Assembly: GCA_031291335.1 (NCBI GenBank)
Contig: JARLJF010000081.1
Span: 37,434-101,433 of the forward strand
Reading direction: 5' to 3'
Source of the DNA: Pandoraea sp.
Lineage (GTDB): Bacteria; Pseudomonadota; Gammaproteobacteria; Burkholderiales; Burkholderiaceae
Length of the DNA stretch: 64,000 bases
Both the position numbers and the translations under genes were made by a program. Under the pieces are notes generated by a model. The model saw nothing but the letters and a program-made list of their open reading frames with translations. It made no database searches and was not told the origin of the DNA. Shown in pieces: positions 21,156 through 31,783 of the stretch (its first letter is position 1; every line of letters begins with the position of its first letter).

Positions 21156-21537
21156 TGTCTCTCCTCGGAACTGCCTTCTTAGGGCAGCAACCCGGGACGG
21201 CGCCGTTGCAGCGCTGTCCCGCCTCTTGGTGCGGCGTCGTCAGGACACCTCGAATCGTGGCTCACTGCGCACGCCCCTCTTTCGGGGGTCTGCGTACAGC
21301 GAGGGCCGGCGATGTCGCGCAGGGAAGCCGCATGCGAACATGCGAATCTGCCAATCTGCGAATCTGTGAAATGCTGGCGAGAAGCTTGCGAGTTACAGTC
21401 GGCTGCCCCGGTCACGATTCGGCGTGTAGTATTGGCGTTTGCCCATCGCGCCACAAGCGCGGAACTACGCAGGTCCGCTACGTGCTACTACGTAGCGCAA
21501 TGCCGCAAAACACGGCATTGCAGGCCTTTCGAATGTC

Positions 21538-22923
21538 ATGAATCTCCGACAGAAATTTTTCGTCCTCGCGTTGTTGCCGGTCGCATTGGCGATGGTCGCC
21601 ATCGCGCTGGCCGTACGACACCAAGGCATCGAGCTTTCGCGCGCACAGCATGAAGCGGTGCAGACCACGTCGCTGGCCAACAAGCGGGCCGAGCTGCTGC
21701 ATTACGTGGGGCTTGCGCGCAATGCCATCGAGCCGCTATACGACGGTCCCGATACGCCCGCCGCTCGCGAGCAGGCCCTCGCCACACTCGCCCGCATGGA
21801 GTTCGGCAAGGACGGCTACTTCTTCGTCTACGATCTCGAAGGCCGCAGCCTGATGCACCCGCGTCAGCCCGAGCTTGTCGGTCACAACCTCTGGTCGCTC
21901 AAGGACGAGTCGGGTGCGCCCACGATCCAGCGTCTGATCGCGGCGGCACGCGCCGGCGGCGGCTACGTGCAGTACGCATGGGAGAAACCGTCCCGCCAGC
22001 AAATGACGCCGAAGCTCGGCTACGTGATCGCCCTGCCGCGCTGGAACTGGATGATCGGCACGGGCATCTATCTCGACGATGTCGAAGCCACGCTGCGCGA
22101 GTCGGATGACCGCGCACAGGCGAACATCGACCGCACGCTGGTCTGGATCACGCTCATCGCGTCATCGTGTCTGGCGATCGTGGCTTTGTGCGGACTCGTC
22201 GTGAACATCACCGAACTCAAGACCGCCGACGCGAAACTGCGTCAACTGGCGCGTCAGGTCGTGCAGTCACAGGAACTCGAGCGCTCACGCATCTCACGTG
22301 AGTTGCACGACGGCATCAGTCAACTCCTCGTCTCAGTCAAGTTGTTGCTCGAATCGGCCTCGATGCGGCTACCGGGCTCACCTGCCGCTGCGAGCAGCAC
22401 ACTAGGCGTTGCCATCGATCGACTGAACGGCACACTCGGCGAAGTGCGGCGAATCTCGCAGGCGCTGCGCCCGGCCATGCTCGACGATCTCGGTCTGGCC
22501 GCCGCCATCGATCAACTCGCACGTGAGTTCGGCTCGCATGCGGGCCTGCCGGTCGAAATGAATGTCGAAGGCGACGCGCCGATTCTCGACGACAACGTCA
22601 AGACAATGCTCTACCGCATCGCGCAAGAAGCCCTGACCAACATCGAACGCCATGCACAGGCGTCGCGCGTCTCGATACTGCTGATCTTCAAACCCGACGG
22701 CATTCATTTATCGATTGCCGACGACGGGCGCGGGTTCGATGTGACCGACGTGCACCACGATCCCAGACACGGCATTGGGCTGCGCAACATGCGTGAGCGG
22801 CTCGATGCCGTCGGCGGTGTTCTCGGCATTCAATCGTGGCCCGGCCTCACCACCATCAGCGCGTGGGTACCCCTCACGCCCGCCGCCGTGAAAGCGGTGC
22901 TTCGTGCAACAACACGCAAATGA
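21538..22923 (+). CDS. Cache-domain sensor histidine kinase (HisKA_3 / NarX-type transmitter)
   Basis: N-terminal TM and sCache_2-like region (GYFFVYDLEGRSLMHPRQPELVGHNLWSLKD), SRISRELHDGISQLLVSVKLLLE phosphoacceptor helix, DDGRGFD..GIGLRNMRERLDAVGG ATPase. Confidence 0.92.
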   Translation: MNLRQKFFVLALLPVALAMVAIALAVRHQGIELSRAQHEAVQTTSLANKRAELLHYVGLARNAIEPLYDGPDTPAAREQALATLARMEFGKDGYFFVYDLEGRSLMHPRQPELVGHNLWSLKDESGAPTIQRLIAAARAGGGYVQYAWEKPSRQQMTPKLGYVIALPRWNWMIGTGIYLDDVEATLRESDDRAQANIDRTLVWITLIASSCLAIVALCGLVVNITELKTADAKLRQLARQVVQSQELERSRISRELHDGISQLLVSVKLLLESASMRLPGSPAAASSTLGVAIDRLNGTLGEVRRISQALRPAMLDDLGLAAAIDQLAREFGSHAGLPVEMNVEGDAPILDDNVKTMLYRIAQEALTNIERHAQASRVSILLIFKPDGIHLSIADDGRGFDVTDVHHDPRHGIGLRNMRERLDAVGGVLGIQSWPGLTTISAWVPLTPAAVKAVLRATTRK

Positions 22924-23552
22924 TGCAAGCTCCCCCTATCCGATTGTTGTTGATCGACGATCATCCGCTCGTACGCGACGGACTTCGTGCGCGATTCGAT
23001 GCCTCCCCCAACCTCCAGGTCGTGGGGGAAGCGGGCAATGCGCAGGAGGCACTCGCGCGCGCGAAGACATCGTCACCGGATCTCGCGCTGATGGACATCA
23101 GCATGCGCGGCACGAATGGCATCGAGCTGACGGCGCAGTTTCGCGAGCAGTTTCCGCACATCGCCGTGCTGATACTCTCGATGCACGACAACGCCGAATA
23201 TGTGCGTCAAGCCGTTCGTGCCGGTGCCCGCGGCTATGTGCTCAAGGACGCGCCTGCACACGAAATCGTGACAGCCATCGAACGCGTCGCGCGAGGCGAT
23301 GCGTACTACAGCGCCGCCATTGCTGCGCGCGTGGTGCAGGCCTCGACCTCGCACGCCCCCATCGACTCGCTCACGCCCCGCGAACGCGAAATCCTCACGC
23401 GCATTGCGCACGGACTGGCGAACAAGCAGATAGCGACGGAAATGGATTTGTCGGTGCGGACCGTGGAGACACACCGGCTTAATATCAAGCGCAAGCTCGG
23501 CATCGAAGGTCAGGCAGAGTTGATCAAATTCGCGGTAGAAAATCGTTTGTGA
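22920..23552 (+). CDS. LuxR/NarL family response regulator
   Basis: IRLLLIDDHPLVRDGLRARF..LMDISMRGTNG; LTPREREILTRIAHGLANKQIATEMDLSVRTVETHRLNIKRKLGI; start overlaps kinase stop. Confidence 0.93.
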   Translation: MMQAPPIRLLLIDDHPLVRDGLRARFDASPNLQVVGEAGNAQEALARAKTSSPDLALMDISMRGTNGIELTAQFREQFPHIAVLILSMHDNAEYVRQAVRAGARGYVLKDAPAHEIVTAIERVARGDAYYSAAIAARVVQASTSHAPIDSLTPREREILTRIAHGLANKQIATEMDLSVRTVETHRLNIKRKLGIEGQAELIKFAVENRL

Positions 23553-23609
23553 TTCGAGGGTGAGTCGTCACAACGCCCTCATGCAATCAAGCGCGGATTC
23601 ATCGCGGGA

Positions 23610-24029
23610 TCAATGCAGAAACGGGTTATATACCTCCACACCAGTATTGGAGAAATCCCTGACGTTGCGCGTAACGACCACGAGTTGATGCACCAGTGCC
23701 GTGGCGGCGATCAGCTTGTCGACGGGATGTTGTTGATGCGGTACGCGCATCCGGCCCCACGCGTTGCAGATGGTTTGATCGACGTCGAGAATGCGACCGT
23801 CGAAGTCGTGCTTCACCGACTCCACCCAAGTCTCCATGAGCGCGGCCTGTGGAATGTCATTTCGGTATCGCAGCTTACAGGCGCCACGTCTCAATTCCCC
23901 CAACGTCAGCACTGACAAATATCGGGGCAGACCACTAGCAACGGCGTGGCGCATAAATCGCTGCACACCGACATCACAATGCCCCGACTTACGGCATTCA
24001 CTGACGACGTTGGTATCGAGTAGATACAT
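23610..24029 (-). CDS. PIN-domain toxin (VapC/FitB family)
   Basis: MYLLDTNVVSECRKSGHCDVGVQRF..DQTICNAWGR..VDKLIAATALVHQLVVVTRNVRDFSNTGVEVYNPF: PIN acidic residues conserved. Confidence 0.92.
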   Translation of the reverse strand: MYLLDTNVVSECRKSGHCDVGVQRFMRHAVASGLPRYLSVLTLGELRRGACKLRYRNDIPQAALMETWVESVKHDFDGRILDVDQTICNAWGRMRVPHQQHPVDKLIAATALVHQLVVVTRNVRDFSNTGVEVYNPFLH

Positions 24030-24046
24030 CGCTTCCCCGGCAAGCG

Positions 24047-24253
24047 TTAACTGATTCGCTCGAAATCGCTGTCGAGTCCAACATTCGGCATGGCCATCAG
24101 TGCGTCTTCGAACGATCGGTATCCCGGCCGACGCGCCACGTTATCCAGAATCGTCAGCACCTCCTCTTCCGGCGTTCTCCCATACATCGCCGCACGCGAT
24201 CGAATAGACCGCATAAGTTGTTCATCAATCCCCTCGATCAACATCATGTGCAT
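24047..24253 (-). CDS. FitA/VapB-like antitoxin
   Basis: MHMMLIEGIDEQLMRSIRSRAAMYGRTPEEEVLTILDNVARR.. (RHH-type) immediately upstream of the PIN toxin. Confidence 0.85.
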   Translation of the reverse strand: MHMMLIEGIDEQLMRSIRSRAAMYGRTPEEEVLTILDNVARRPGYRSFEDALMAMPNVGLDSDFERIS

Positions 24254-24292
24254 GAGCCCCTCCCTTCGTTCATAAACAGAAATCGTCGTCCG

Positions 24293-24308
24293 ATTCGAAC
24301 ATTCGAAC
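24293..24308. promoter_or_regulatory. Tandem ATTCGAAC boxes upstream of the toxin-antitoxin pair
   Basis: Perfect 8-bp direct repeat ATTCGAACATTCGAAC about 40-55 bp 5' of the antitoxin ATG. Confidence 0.5.
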
Positions 24309-24390
24309 GACAGGAGAAATGCTAGCACCGGAGAACTTTCGAAAACCGGCCGGAACCTCGTCCGGCGCACCTTTCGGAAGTATCACAAGG

Positions 24391-24427
24391 CAACAAAAAT
24401 CCCACCGGGGTTTCCCTCGGTGGGATC
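24391..24427 (-). terminator. Terminator downstream of pckG
   Basis: Minus strand ATCCCACCGAGGGAAACCCCGGTGGGATTTTTGTTG: strong stem plus T-tract. Confidence 0.85.
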
Positions 24428-24511
24428 GTTGTGTGCATGCCGTTGGCGTTACCGGCCATGCCGGCGATCGCACGGGATCAGCACATCGTCGTGCCGAGCC
24501 TCAACCGCCGG

Positions 24512-26398
<1,887 letters not shown>

Positions 26399-26957
26399 GG
26401 GGGTTGTCTCCATGCAGAGTCGAGGAATCGATGCGGACGACGGGCGTCCGTCGCGCGGGCACCTTGAATCGCCGGGCGGCCCATCCGGTCGGGGATACCG
26501 GATGGGCGAAAGTGCCCCGGCGGTTGCCCCGGGCGCCGGAATTCCGGACGCTCGCAGGCTCGGGCCGCGTGAAGTCAGGCGCGTGTTGCGCGTCTCTCGA
26601 CGCACGTGACAGCACACGCAGGAAGGCAGGGGGCAACACGCGCACCGATACGTGCGCTTCAAGCGTCTCGTTCACCAGGTCCGACTTGCGTTTGCGGGGT
26701 GGATTCGATTTTTTGCCATCGTGTTGAGGCGGTTTCGCCATGGTTGCCAGGACACCTGCCATACTATGCAAAACGAGGCGTCAGCATACCACCGCGCAAA
26801 TCGCGCCGGTGCTGCGTCGCAACAAGGCCGGCGGGGGATTTGCCCCGATAGACGCCGCCCGTGTCCACGACCAGAACGCCCGCCAGTGCGGCGGCCTCAG
26901 ACAATTGTTCCGTCCGCGCAGGACACCTGTCCCGCGCCGATCCGATTACGTTTTGCC

Positions 26958-27968
26958 ATGAAAATTGCCATTCTCGACGACTATCAGGACGCCGTTCGCA
27001 AGCTCGACTGCTTCTCCCTGTTGGCCGGTCATGACGTCAAGGTCTTCAACAACACGGTCAAAGGCGTCGGGCAACTCACCGCTCGTGTCGGCGAAGCCGA
27101 AGTGCTCGTGCTGATTCGCGAACGCACCGCCATCACCGCGCAACTCATCGACAAACTGCCGCGTCTGCGGATCATCAGCCAGACCGGACGCGCCGGCAAT
27201 CACATCGATATCGACGCCTGCACCGCCCGTGGCGTGGCCGTGCTCGAAGGCGTGGGCTCGCCCATCGCTCCGGCCGAACTCACCTGGGCGCTCATCATGG
27301 CCGCCCAGCGTCGCGTTCCGCAATACGTCTCCAGCCTCAAGCACGGCGCTTGGCAGCAATCCGGCCTGAAATCGTCGAGCATGCCGCCGAACTTCGGGCT
27401 GGGGCAGGTGCTGCGCGGCCAGACGCTCGGCCTCTGGGGCTACGGCAAGATCGGCCGTCTCGTCGCAGGCTACGGCCGTGCATTCGGCATGGAAGTGATG
27501 GTGTGGGGCCGCGAGGGTTCGCACGAAGCCGCAGCCGCCGATGGCCTGCGCGTGGCGAACAGCAAGGAAGAACTCTTCACACAGAGCGACGTGCTGTCGC
27601 TGCACCTGCGCCTGAACGACGAGACGCGTCACCTCGTCAAACTCGAAGATCTGCTGCAGATGAAACAGACCGCGCTGTTCGTGAACACGAGCCGGGCGGA
27701 GCTGGTGGAAGAAAATGCGTTGATTACGGCGCTGAACCGCGGCCGGCCGGGCATGGCCGCCATCGACGTGTTCGAGAGCGAGCCGATTCTGCAAGGCAAC
27801 CCGCTGCTGCGCCTGGAGAACTGTGTGTGCACCCCGCACATCGGTTACGTCGAACGGGAAAGCTACGAATTGTATTTCCGCGTGGCCTTCCAGAACATCG
27901 TCGACTTTCTGAACGGCGACCGCGCACACGTTGCGAACCCGGCCGCGCTGCTCGGCTTCGGACGCTGA
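26958..27968 (+). CDS. D-2-hydroxyacid dehydrogenase family protein
   Basis: MKIAILDDYQDAVRKLDCFSLL; GQTLGLWGYGKIGRLVAGYGRAFGMEV NAD-binding; NTSRAELVEENAL. Confidence 0.92.
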   Translation: MKIAILDDYQDAVRKLDCFSLLAGHDVKVFNNTVKGVGQLTARVGEAEVLVLIRERTAITAQLIDKLPRLRIISQTGRAGNHIDIDACTARGVAVLEGVGSPIAPAELTWALIMAAQRRVPQYVSSLKHGAWQQSGLKSSSMPPNFGLGQVLRGQTLGLWGYGKIGRLVAGYGRAFGMEVMVWGREGSHEAAAADGLRVANSKEELFTQSDVLSLHLRLNDETRHLVKLEDLLQMKQTALFVNTSRAELVEENALITALNRGRPGMAAIDVFESEPILQGNPLLRLENCVCTPHIGYVERESYELYFRVAFQNIVDFLNGDRAHVANPAALLGFGR

Positions 27969-28045
27969 CGCCACCGTACACAACATCGGTCGCACTACGT
28001 CAGTCGCATCCCCCTGTCACCTCCAGCACACCAGCGAGGCGTCGC

Positions 28046-28894
28046 CTACTTCATCGTGTCCAGATGTCGGAGGAACGTCTCGCCATCCTGACGGCCCAGC
28101 TCGAATGCCGGGCCCATCATGTCGGGGCGCGTGTAATCCCAACTGGAAATCGGTACTGGCGCGGACGGCTGCACATAGAGCCGATCCTGGCCGCCATGAT
28201 GATGCGTGAAAATCTGCGGACGCGGATAGCGCCGCGTTACCAGCACGAGCACCTGACCGGGCGTGGCATCGAGCGCGTCGACAGGTACGTTGTCGACCAT
28301 GCCGCCATCGAGCACGGCGCGACCGCCGCGTCGCAGAATCGGCGTGAACGGCGGCGTACAAGATGATTGCAGCATCAGATCGGCCAGATCCTCGGTCGAG
28401 CGACAGTCCTGCGCGCGCACGAATTCGGGGGTGAAGCCGAGACGCCGGGCGAGTGTGGGATGCAGCGTACGACGCACGTGCTTGTCGATGTTGTACGCCA
28501 TCAGCCCCGCCGCCGTCGCCGTGCGCGGCCCCAGCCAGCGGGGAATGTGCGACACCCCCACACGGATCTCCGGCCCGGCGGCGAGCTTGTCGAGTTGGCC
28601 GTCATAGATGTCGAGCAACGCCTGCCGATAGATGCGGTAATGCGGAAACACCCGCTCACCGCGCAGCAGGTTTCCCCAATATGCGTTCTTGCGGTTACTG
28701 GCGAGCGCCTGGCGGTAGTAATCCATTACCCAGTCCGAGGCCCGCATATGCAGCATGCACGCCGTGGCCGCACCCGCCGATATGCCGGTGATGACCCGGG
28801 GTCGCAGCGGTACATCGCGCGCAACACGCTCCCAGAATCCCGCTTGCCACCAGCAGCGATTGCCGCCACCGGCGAATACGATCTGATCGAACAC
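28046..28894 (-). CDS. Patatin-like phospholipase
   Basis: FAGGGNRCWWQAGFWE, GISAG nucleophile elbow, DGGMVDNVP. Confidence 0.9.
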   Translation of the reverse strand: MFDQIVFAGGGNRCWWQAGFWERVARDVPLRPRVITGISAGAATACMLHMRASDWVMDYYRQALASNRKNAYWGNLLRGERVFPHYRIYRQALLDIYDGQLDKLAAGPEIRVGVSHIPRWLGPRTATAAGLMAYNIDKHVRRTLHPTLARRLGFTPEFVRAQDCRSTEDLADLMLQSSCTPPFTPILRRGGRAVLDGGMVDNVPVDALDATPGQVLVLVTRRYPRPQIFTHHHGGQDRLYVQPSAPVPISSWDYTRPDMMGPAFELGRQDGETFLRHLDTMK

Positions 28895-28972
28895 TTGGCC
28901 CCCTCGGTGATATCGCTGCTGTCGCGCTCAGACGCGGCACGCCCGAATCCAGCACACTAAGACGCGCTCAAC

Positions 28973-29383
28973 TCAAAGCAGTGCGTAGGTCGTCGTGGCG
29001 TGCACGGCCATCTTGCCCGACGCATCGAAAATCTCGATCTCGCCGAACACCAGATTCTTGCCACGACGCAGAATTCGCGCGATCACTCGCAGATCGCCAT
29101 CGGTCACCGGACGCATGAACTGCGTATTGAGCGTGACGGTCGTCATCGGCTGGAAGCCACCGAGCGCGGCCGAGAGCGCCACCACCATCGCGGTGTCCGC
29201 CACGGCCATGAACACCTGCCCGCAGATAACGCCACCGCCATGTTTGAACGCCGCATCGAACGGCAGTCGCAGTTCGCTTTGCTCCGGCCCCGTCGCTTCG
29301 ATCTGCAGATTGAGTTGCCGCACCCACGGTGAGACGAGTTCTTCGAGCATCTTCTGCGCTTGCACCAGCTCCATCCTGAGCAT
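28973..29383 (-). CDS. PaaI-family hotdog thioesterase
   Basis: FDAAFKHGGGVICGQVFMAVADTAMVVAL..TVTLNTQFMRPVTDGDLRVIARILRRGKNLVFGEIEIFD. Confidence 0.88.
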   Translation of the reverse strand: MLRMELVQAQKMLEELVSPWVRQLNLQIEATGPEQSELRLPFDAAFKHGGGVICGQVFMAVADTAMVVALSAALGGFQPMTTVTLNTQFMRPVTDGDLRVIARILRRGKNLVFGEIEIFDASGKMAVHATTTYALL

Positions 29384-29425
29384 CCTCCGGTTTCGTTGTG
29401 ACGCCGATGATAGCCCCAAAACAGC

Positions 29426-29451
29426 AGCGCCACCCGGCAAAGGGTGGCGCT
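29426..29451 (-). terminator. Hairpin terminator candidate
   Basis: AGCGCCACCC/GGGTGGCGCT perfect 10-bp stem just past the stop of the 29486-30073 gene; T-rich stretch follows on minus strand. Confidence 0.6.
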
Positions 29452-29485
29452 CGTGTCACGCGTGTGAAGCGCAATCAGCGATAAC

Positions 29486-30073
29486 TCATCCGTTCGTCTT
29501 GTCCTGATGAATGCGCTGGCTCTGATGATTTTCGCGGTGCTGGATGCCGGCCTGCTCACCCGCGCTCACGTGGCCGTTATTGCCGGCGCGAGCTTCGGCG
29601 CTGTCGACATGCGCCTGACCGTGTTCGAGGTTACCGACCTGGCGATGGTTCAGTGTGCCGGCGGCCTGCCCCTGCGCGATGCGCTTCTCCTGATTGACGT
29701 TACGTTGCACGTCGGCCTGCATACGCTCCGAGGACTTCGACGTGGGATTCGCTACCCGGGCGTTGTGCTTGAGCTGACCGATCTTCGCGCTCTCCTGGTT
29801 CTGCGCGTTGGCGATGCGGGCCTTCTCCGCCGCCGTGTCACCTGTGTGATCGGCGTGCGCCTGCATGCGATCGATCTTCGCCTCGCCTTTCTCGAGACTC
29901 GACGCTTCCTTCGTCGTAAGTTGACCGCTCTTCAACCCGTTTTCGATGCGCTGCTGCTGATTGATGTCGCGCGCCGTCTCGGTCGTGGTGCTCTGAGCAA
30001 ATGCCTGCGAGGCGAACACGCCGCCGAGGGCTACGGTCACGGCGCTCAGGATCAACGTTTTACGGACATTCAT
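29486..30073 (-). CDS. Secreted protein with two internal repeats
   Basis: Signal peptide MNVRKTLILSAVTVALGGVFASQAFAQ then two related units: RDINQQQRIENGLKSGQLTTKEASSLEKGEAKIDRMQAHADHTGDTAAEKARIANAQNQES and RNVNQEKRIAQGQAAGTLNHRQVGNLEHGQAHVDSAEARAGNNGHVSAGEQAGIQHRENHQS. Confidence 0.85.
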   Translation of the reverse strand: MNVRKTLILSAVTVALGGVFASQAFAQSTTTETARDINQQQRIENGLKSGQLTTKEASSLEKGEAKIDRMQAHADHTGDTAAEKARIANAQNQESAKIGQLKHNARVANPTSKSSERMQADVQRNVNQEKRIAQGQAAGTLNHRQVGNLEHGQAHVDSAEARAGNNGHVSAGEQAGIQHRENHQSQRIHQDKTNG

Positions 30074-30457
30074 GATGGAATCCTTATTGGCTTTGGCAGT
30101 GCTTTGAAAATGCCCGAACACGATTTGAAAAATGCATATTCAGGAAATCGGAGGGATCGCGGCCGTTGGCGGGATTGCCAGCAAATGTCCGCGTCCTTAT
30201 GCGGATTAACGAAGTGGGCGAGCACCGCGCCGACAGCCGTCGTGTAACCGGGTAGTCCGAAAAGTAACGGCTTGTAATGCCCCGGTCGGGGCCCGGCGTG
30301 CGCTAGGTCCCTGAATTCACTCAGACAGCCGCGACAGCGCCGTAACGATTTGATACAGTGGTGCCCATTTGGCCGGCATGCCTCACTCCGGAGCGTGCCA
30401 CCTCCGTTACCTGTCAGCCCCCTACGCGAACAAGCGAGTCAAGAAGGAGCCTTCACC

Positions 30458-30865
30458 ATGCAGAGCACCAGAGACGACCTCGGCAAACTGATCTTGCGCC
30501 TCACCCTCGGTATCCTGCTGCTGTTTCACGGCGTCAGTAAGGTGATCAACGGGGTTGGGTTCATCGAGGGCATGATCACGTCGCACGGCCTGCCGAGTTT
30601 TCTCGCCTATGGCGCCTACCTGGGTGAAGTGCTCGCGCCGGTACTCCTGATTCTTGGCGTGCTCACTCGTCTGGGTGGCCTGCTCGTCGTAGGCAACATG
30701 CTCGTCGCATTCTCCCTCGTTCACCTGAGCCAACTGGGCGAACTCTCGAAGACCGGTGGCTGGGCGCTGGAACTGCAAGGCTTTTATCTGCTCATGGGCC
30801 TGTGCGTAATTCTCTTCGGCGCCGGCCGCTACAGCGTGTCTGGCGGCCGAGGCGCCTGGGACTGA
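30458..30865 (+). CDS. DoxX family membrane protein
   Basis: LRLTLGILLLFHGVSKVINGVGFIEGMITSHGLPSFLAYGAYLGEVLAPVLLILGVLTRLGGLLVVGNML. Confidence 0.9.
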   Translation: MQSTRDDLGKLILRLTLGILLLFHGVSKVINGVGFIEGMITSHGLPSFLAYGAYLGEVLAPVLLILGVLTRLGGLLVVGNMLVAFSLVHLSQLGELSKTGGWALELQGFYLLMGLCVILFGAGRYSVSGGRGAWD

Positions 30866-31098
30866 TCGGAAAAGCCGTTCATCGGCAACTGAGCGTCGCG
30901 CCCGGTGTGGCGTCGACGGTCATAGCGGCCCGCCCTTGTCGAATCCCGGCAAAGGCGGGCCGAGTCGTTTCGGAATATTGCGAACGCGGGCGTTGGTAAC
31001 GTGGGGTAATACAGCGGTTGCACTTTGCAACCTGTTCAGCGCAACGATGACTTACTCTGAAACTGCCAATTCCGGCAGTATCAACAGGAGTCAACACC

Positions 31099-31659
31099 AT
31101 GCGCAAACTGAAGATCGCCGCCGCGTCGGCAATCCTCGTCGCCACCTCGATGTTCGGCGTCGCCCATGCCGCAGACGCCACTGCGCCGGCCACGGGTCCG
31201 CACGCTGCAATGCACCATATGCGCGGCGACCACGGTCCCTGGGGGCTCGGTGACATTCGCAAGCTGCACGATCAACTGAAGCTCAACGCGCAGCAGGAAC
31301 AAGCTTGGCAACAGGCCGTGAACACGTCGAAGCAGAACCGTGACGCCATGCGCAAGAACGGCGAACAGTTCCGTCAGATGATCGCGCAAACCAAGGATCA
31401 GCAAGTGCTCGATCTGGCCGGCATGCGTGCCGCACGCGAGAAGGTATTCGATCAGAACCGTCAGCTTCGTGCTCAGACGGAAGATGCCTGGCTGAACGTG
31501 TACAACGGGCTGAACAACGACCAGAAAACCCTCGTGAGCAACGCCATCAAGGCGCGCTGGGCCAAGATGAAGGCCTGGCACGACAAGGCGATGCAACGTC
31601 GCGGGCAGATGCACAAGGGTGCACCGGCAACACAGCCGCCGACGGGTCAGGAACAATAA
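31099..31659 (+). CDS. Spy/CpxP-like (LTXXQ) periplasmic protein
   Basis: Signal peptide; HDQLKLNAQQEQAWQQAVNTSKQNRDAMRKNGEQF. Confidence 0.78.
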   Translation: MRKLKIAAASAILVATSMFGVAHAADATAPATGPHAAMHHMRGDHGPWGLGDIRKLHDQLKLNAQQEQAWQQAVNTSKQNRDAMRKNGEQFRQMIAQTKDQQVLDLAGMRAAREKVFDQNRQLRAQTEDAWLNVYNGLNNDQKTLVSNAIKARWAKMKAWHDKAMQRRGQMHKGAPATQPPTGQEQ

Positions 31660-31706
31660 GCGCGAGGCCAGCGCCGCCGGGTGCGACTGCCCGGCATGTC
31701 GTGAGA

Positions 31707-31747
31707 TGCCCGATCCCCGCTGTCATGCAGGGGTCGGGCGTTTTTTT
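31707..31747 (+). terminator. Rho-independent terminator after the spy-like gene
   Basis: GCCCGATCCCC..GGGGTCGGGC followed by GTTTTTTT. Confidence 0.9.
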
Positions 31748-31783
31748 ATGGATGCGGACGCGTCGGACAACGACCCTGAGCGC

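Noticed and set aside
30927-30963. GGCCCGCC..GGCGGGCC hairpin after doxX
   Set aside because: Good stem but no clear T-tract, so not called a terminator.
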